From NCBI GenBank assembly GCA_038228295.1, contig JBBRPH010000010.1, positions 1 through 64,000 on the forward strand: a stretch of 64,000 nt of DNA, in the 5' to 3' direction. Of the stretch, positions 61,223 to 64,000 are shown in pieces; position 1 is the stretch's first letter; each line of letters opens with the position of its first letter. The DNA is from JAICKM01 sp038228295 (GTDB taxonomy: Bacteria > Chloroflexota > Chloroflexia > QHBQ01 > JAICKM01). The notes under the pieces were generated by a model. It saw only the letters and a program-made list of their open reading frames with translations, made no database searches and had not been told where the DNA came from. The translations under genes were made by a program, and so were the position numbers.

Positions 61223-61972
61223 GTGGCAGATTTACAGGGGCGCGTGGCGCTCGTAACCGGGGCGGGGCGCGGGATTGGGCGGGCGGCGGCGTTGCGGCTG
61301 GCCGCTGACGGGGCCACCGTGGCCGTCAACTATAATGCCGGCGCCGCGCCTGCCGCCGAAGTGGTCAGTATAATTGAAGCGGCCGGCGGCCAAGCCCTAG
61401 CGATCCAGGCCGATGTGAGCGATTCGGCGCAGGTGGACGCAATGGTCGCCCGTGTGACTAAAGAGTTAGGCGGGTTGCACATCCTGGTCAGTAACGCCGG
61501 TATCACCCGCGATAACTTGCTGATGCGGATGAGCCAGGCCGAATGGGACGATGTGCTGAACACCAACCTGCGTGCCACCTATTTCCTAGTCAAAGCCATC
61601 AGCCGCCAGATGGTGCGCCAGCGCTACGGGCGCATCATAGCGATCTCGTCGGTAGTCGGGTTGACCGGCAACGTCGGCCAAGCGAATTACGCGGCGGCCA
61701 AAGCAGGATTGATCGCCTTCATCAAAAGCGTGGCGAGTGAATTTGCGGCACGCAATATCACCGCTAACGCGATCGCGCCCGGCTTCATCGAGACCGATAT
61801 TACTGCGGGCCTGTCTGACGAGGTGAAGAAGGCCATTCTGGGTCGCATCCCGTTGGAACGCTACGGGCGGCCCGACGAAGTAGCTCATGCCATTGCGTTT
61901 TTAGCCAGCGATGCCGCATCCTACATTACCGGCCAAGTATTGAACGTAGACGGTGGCATGGTGATGTTTTAG
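61223..61972 (+). CDS. fabG: 3-oxoacyl-[acyl-carrier-protein] reductase
   Basis: 249 aa, a classical short-chain dehydrogenase. The NADPH motif is VTGAGRGIGRAAA, SNAGITRDNLLMRM follows, then the catalytic Ser in ISSVVGLTGN and the YAAAKAG motif. GFIETDIT and GRIPLERYGRPDEVAHAIAF are FabG-typical. It reduces 3-ketoacyl-ACP in fatty-acid elongation. It starts at GTG 61223 with GGAGAGGAG upstream. It is directly followed by two fabF-type genes, so the operon is for elongation, but no acpP is seen beside it. Confidence 0.94.
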   Translation: MADLQGRVALVTGAGRGIGRAAALRLAADGATVAVNYNAGAAPAAEVVSIIEAAGGQALAIQADVSDSAQVDAMVARVTKELGGLHILVSNAGITRDNLLMRMSQAEWDDVLNTNLRATYFLVKAISRQMVRQRYGRIIAISSVVGLTGNVGQANYAAAKAGLIAFIKSVASEFAARNITANAIAPGFIETDITAGLSDEVKKAILGRIPLERYGRPDEVAHAIAFLASDAASYITGQVLNVDGGMVMF

Positions 61973-61985
61973 CGAGAAGAGACCT

Positions 61986-63224
61986 ATGCGTAGAGTCGTC
62001 CTAACCGGTTTGGGAGCCGTGACCCCGGTGGGCAACACAGTTCCGACGATGTGGAATGCACTAACGGCCGGGCGTTCCGGTGTAGCGCGTATCAGCCTGT
62101 TCGATCCCAGTCCGTTTGAGGTGCAGATTGGGGGTGAGATCAAAGACTTCGACGACTCAATTATCCCGCCTAAAGAGGCGCGGCACATGGATCGTAGCGT
62201 GCAGTTTGCGGTGGTAGCCGGACACGAAGCGCTGCGTGACGCGGAGTATCGGATTACCGCCGAGAATGCAGCGCGCACGGGTATCATCGTCGGCACGGCA
62301 GCCGGTGGGTTGAACACGATCCTAGCCCAATAAAAACTGCTGGAAGAGCGCGGGCCGCGTCGCGTCAGCCCCTTCTTCCTGGCGAATATGCTGCCCGACA
62401 GTGCGACCGGCCACTTGGCAATCACGTTCGGTGCCCGCGGCCCCAATATGGCGATTGCCTCGGCCTGCGCGACCGGCGCACACGCCATCGGGGAAGCCTG
62501 GGAGACGATCCGCCGGGGCGATGCCGATGCAGTGCTGGCCGGCGGCACCGACGCAGTAATTGTGCCGCTAGTGCTGGCCGGCTTCAACGTCATGCGCGCG
62601 CTGGCCCACGCCGCCGACCCAACCCAGGCGTGCAAACCGTTTGATGCAGAGCGCAACGGCTTTGTGCTAGCTGAAGGTTGCGGCTTGGCCTTGCTGGAAG
62701 ACCTCGAAGCGGCCCAGCGGCGTGGCGCACGTATCTACGCCGAAGTGGTCGGCTATGGTTCCAGCAACGATGCTTACGACATGGCCGGCCAATCGGAGAC
62801 AGCGGAGGCCGGGGCAACGATGCTGCGGATGGCGTTGCACAAGGCCGGTATCACCCCCGATACGGTAGACTTTGTGTGCGCGCACGGTACCGGTACGCCA
62901 ATCAACGACCGCGTGGAGACACTGGCGCTCAAGCAAGTGTTTGGCGCGCACGCGCCCAAGTTGTCTGTTTCTTCCTTCAAGTCCATGACCGGCCACATGA
63001 TGGGCGCGTCTGGCGCGCTGGGCGTGCTGGTTAGTGTTCTAGCGATCCGCGATAGCTGTATCCCACCGACGATCAACTATCACACGCCCGATCCGGCCTG
63101 TGATCTGGACTACACGCCGAATACCGCTCGTAACCGCGCCGTCCGGGTCGCCGTCAGTAACGCGGTGGGTCTCGGTGGTCACAATGCTTGCTTGGTGGTG
63201 CGGCAATACGATGGGGCGTGCTGA
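61986..63224 (+). pseudogene. fabF: 3-oxoacyl-[ACP] synthase II gene interrupted by one in-frame TAA
   Basis: Without the stop it would encode a full-length FabF of about 412 aa. The frame is continuous from ATG 61986 (RRVVLTGLGAVTPVGN) to 63224, except for TAA at 62331-62333. The residues around it are NTILAQ*KLLEERGPRRVSPF. FabF proteins usually have QYK here, so a single base change of a Tyr codon to TAA explains it. All catalytic residues downstream are intact: Cys in SACATGAHA, His in CAHGTGTPIND and in GLGGHNACL. Either the gene is newly dead, the base call is wrong, or two fragments are made (a restart at 62388 lacks a ribosome site). Confidence 0.85.
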
Positions 63225-63324
63225 GTGCTGAACTACGGTTAGTAGCACGTGTAGAGGTAGATGCGGGCACTAGCCGGCACGCACTACACGCAAAACGCAG
63301 CACTCTACTCTGAAGGGATGGGGA

Positions 63325-64000
63325 ATGTATACAGACGCACACCGGGTGGTGGTGACCGGTCTGGGGGCGATTACGCCGATTGGCCTAAGCGCGCCCGAAT
63401 ATTGGCGCAACCTCTGCGCCGGAATGTCGGGCGCAGGACCGATCCGGGCCTTCGACGTGAAGGACTATCCCATCAGAATCGCCTGTGAAGTCAAAGACTT
63501 TGATCCGGTCCAATACATGGAGGCCCGCGACGTGCGCCGCACCAGTCGCTTCGCCCATTTTGCTGTGGCGGCGGCCGCACAGGCATTAGCCGATGCCCAC
63601 TTCACGATCAGCGACGCGAATGCCGATATGGTGGGTGTGGCCTTCAACACCGGCGCAGGTGGCCTCGTGGACATGGCTAACGAAGTGTTGCTGATGGAAC
63701 GCAAAGGCATGAACCGTGTTAGTCCGTTTTTTGTGCCGTCTATGATCCCGAATATGGCATCCGGCCAGGTGTCGCTACAATTCGGGGCCAAAGGCCCGGT
63801 GCTGACCTCTGTCGCTGCGTGCGCCAGCAGTGTTTATGCCTTTATTGACGGCTTCCACCTGATCGGACGCGGCGAGTGCGACGTGGTAATCGCCGGCGGC
63901 ACTGAGGCGACCATGACCCCCATCTCCATCGCTGGGCTGGGCAATATGCAAGCCCTGTCGCGCAATACCACGCGCGCGCCGCAGGCGGTCAGCCGGCCGT
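63325..64000 (+). CDS. fabF: 3-oxoacyl-[ACP] synthase II, second copy (3' end outside window)
   Basis: 225 codons are visible from ATG 63325, preceded by GAAGGGATGGGG, and the frame is open at the window end. HRVVVTGLGAITPIGLSAPE, NRVSPFFVPSMIPNMASGQV and the catalytic Cys in SVAACASSVYAF match FabF. VVIAGGTEATMTPI follows. It condenses malonyl-ACP with acyl-ACP. It lies 100 bp after the interrupted copy and has diverged from it considerably, so the two are old paralogues rather than a fresh duplication. This intact copy could cover the loss of the first. Confidence 0.93.
   Translation, partial: MYTDAHRVVVTGLGAITPIGLSAPEYWRNLCAGMSGAGPIRAFDVKDYPIRIACEVKDFDPVQYMEARDVRRTSRFAHFAVAAAAQALADAHFTISDANADMVGVAFNTGAGGLVDMANEVLLMERKGMNRVSPFFVPSMIPNMASGQVSLQFGAKGPVLTSVAACASSVYAFIDGFHLIGRGECDVVIAGGTEATMTPISIAGLGNMQALSRNTTRAPQAVSRP

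Noticed and set aside
62331..62333. The fabF stop as selenocysteine or pyrrolysine recoding
   Set aside because: Those use TGA and TAG. The codon is TAA and the usual residue here is a non-catalytic Tyr.
61986..63224. Two separate genes rather than an interrupted fabF
   Set aside because: Both parts are in the same frame, join exactly at one stop codon in the middle of the thiolase fold, and the second part has no ribosome site.

Overview
The window is GC-rich, densely coded bacterial chromosome with mostly short intergenic gaps. I see no tRNA, rRNA, CRISPR array or phage genes. The most likely source is a member of the Chloroflexota. The arguments are two tandem genes for DUF2298 ('Chlor_Arch_YYY') membrane proteins, a DUF2723 protein and several other GT-C-like membrane proteins, Gram-positive-style cis regulation (a T-box before tyrS, a terminating cobalamin riboswitch), a tyrS of the KMSTS type, and a GAF-cyclase. 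This is inference from gene content; no marker gene was available to place it.

Layout. 1-14.1 kb (+): the end of a GMC oxidoreductase, two giant DUF2298 membrane proteins, and a 5-oxoprolinase operon (pxpA, a methyltransferase, pxpB, pxpC). 14.2-24.5 kb (mostly -): a histidine phosphatase overlapping a large hybrid sensor kinase, thyX, a thioredoxin-like ferredoxin, a HAD-phosphatase operon under a TetR repressor with matching operators, a tiny secreted peptide, and a GT-C-like protein. 24.7-26.7 kb (+): a NarL-type two-component pair behind three helically phased palindromes. 26.8-32.5 kb: acnA divergent from a LysR gene, and a secreted lipase-like hydrolase. 32.7-34.5 kb (+): phospholipid synthesis (cdsA, plsC). 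34.5-41.6 kb (-): a polytopic membrane protein, a six-module glycine-zipper protein, an HtrA lipoprotein protease, and tyrS with a complete T-box leader. 41.7-50.1 kb (mostly +): a short glycine-zipper paralogue, a LmbE deacetylase, a 118-bp MITE with 8-bp target duplication, a cysteine-less AhpD-fold protein, a GAF-cyclase, SufU, a DUF2723 protein, and a zinc-ribbon protein. 50.1-55.3 kb (-): a cobalamin-riboswitch operon encoding an ECF transporter and a surface-anchored, intrinsic-factor-like alpha/alpha-barrel protein. 55.4-60.7 kb (-): a penicillin-acylase-family protein, an unknown protein and a GT-C-like protein. 60.9-64 kb (+): fabG, a fabF broken by one in-frame stop, and a second fabF running off the end.

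A recurring feature is a family of heptanucleotide tandem repeats of many different unit sequences. They sit mainly at gene ends, sometimes include the stop codon, form long hairpins twice, and twice lie inside linker regions of proteins. They resemble in concept the heptameric STRR repeats of cyanobacteria.

The best candidate for a coherent under-described system is the vitamin B12 uptake operon at 50.1-55.3 kb, because it pairs an ECF importer with an extracellular barrel of the kind used by animal intrinsic factor.
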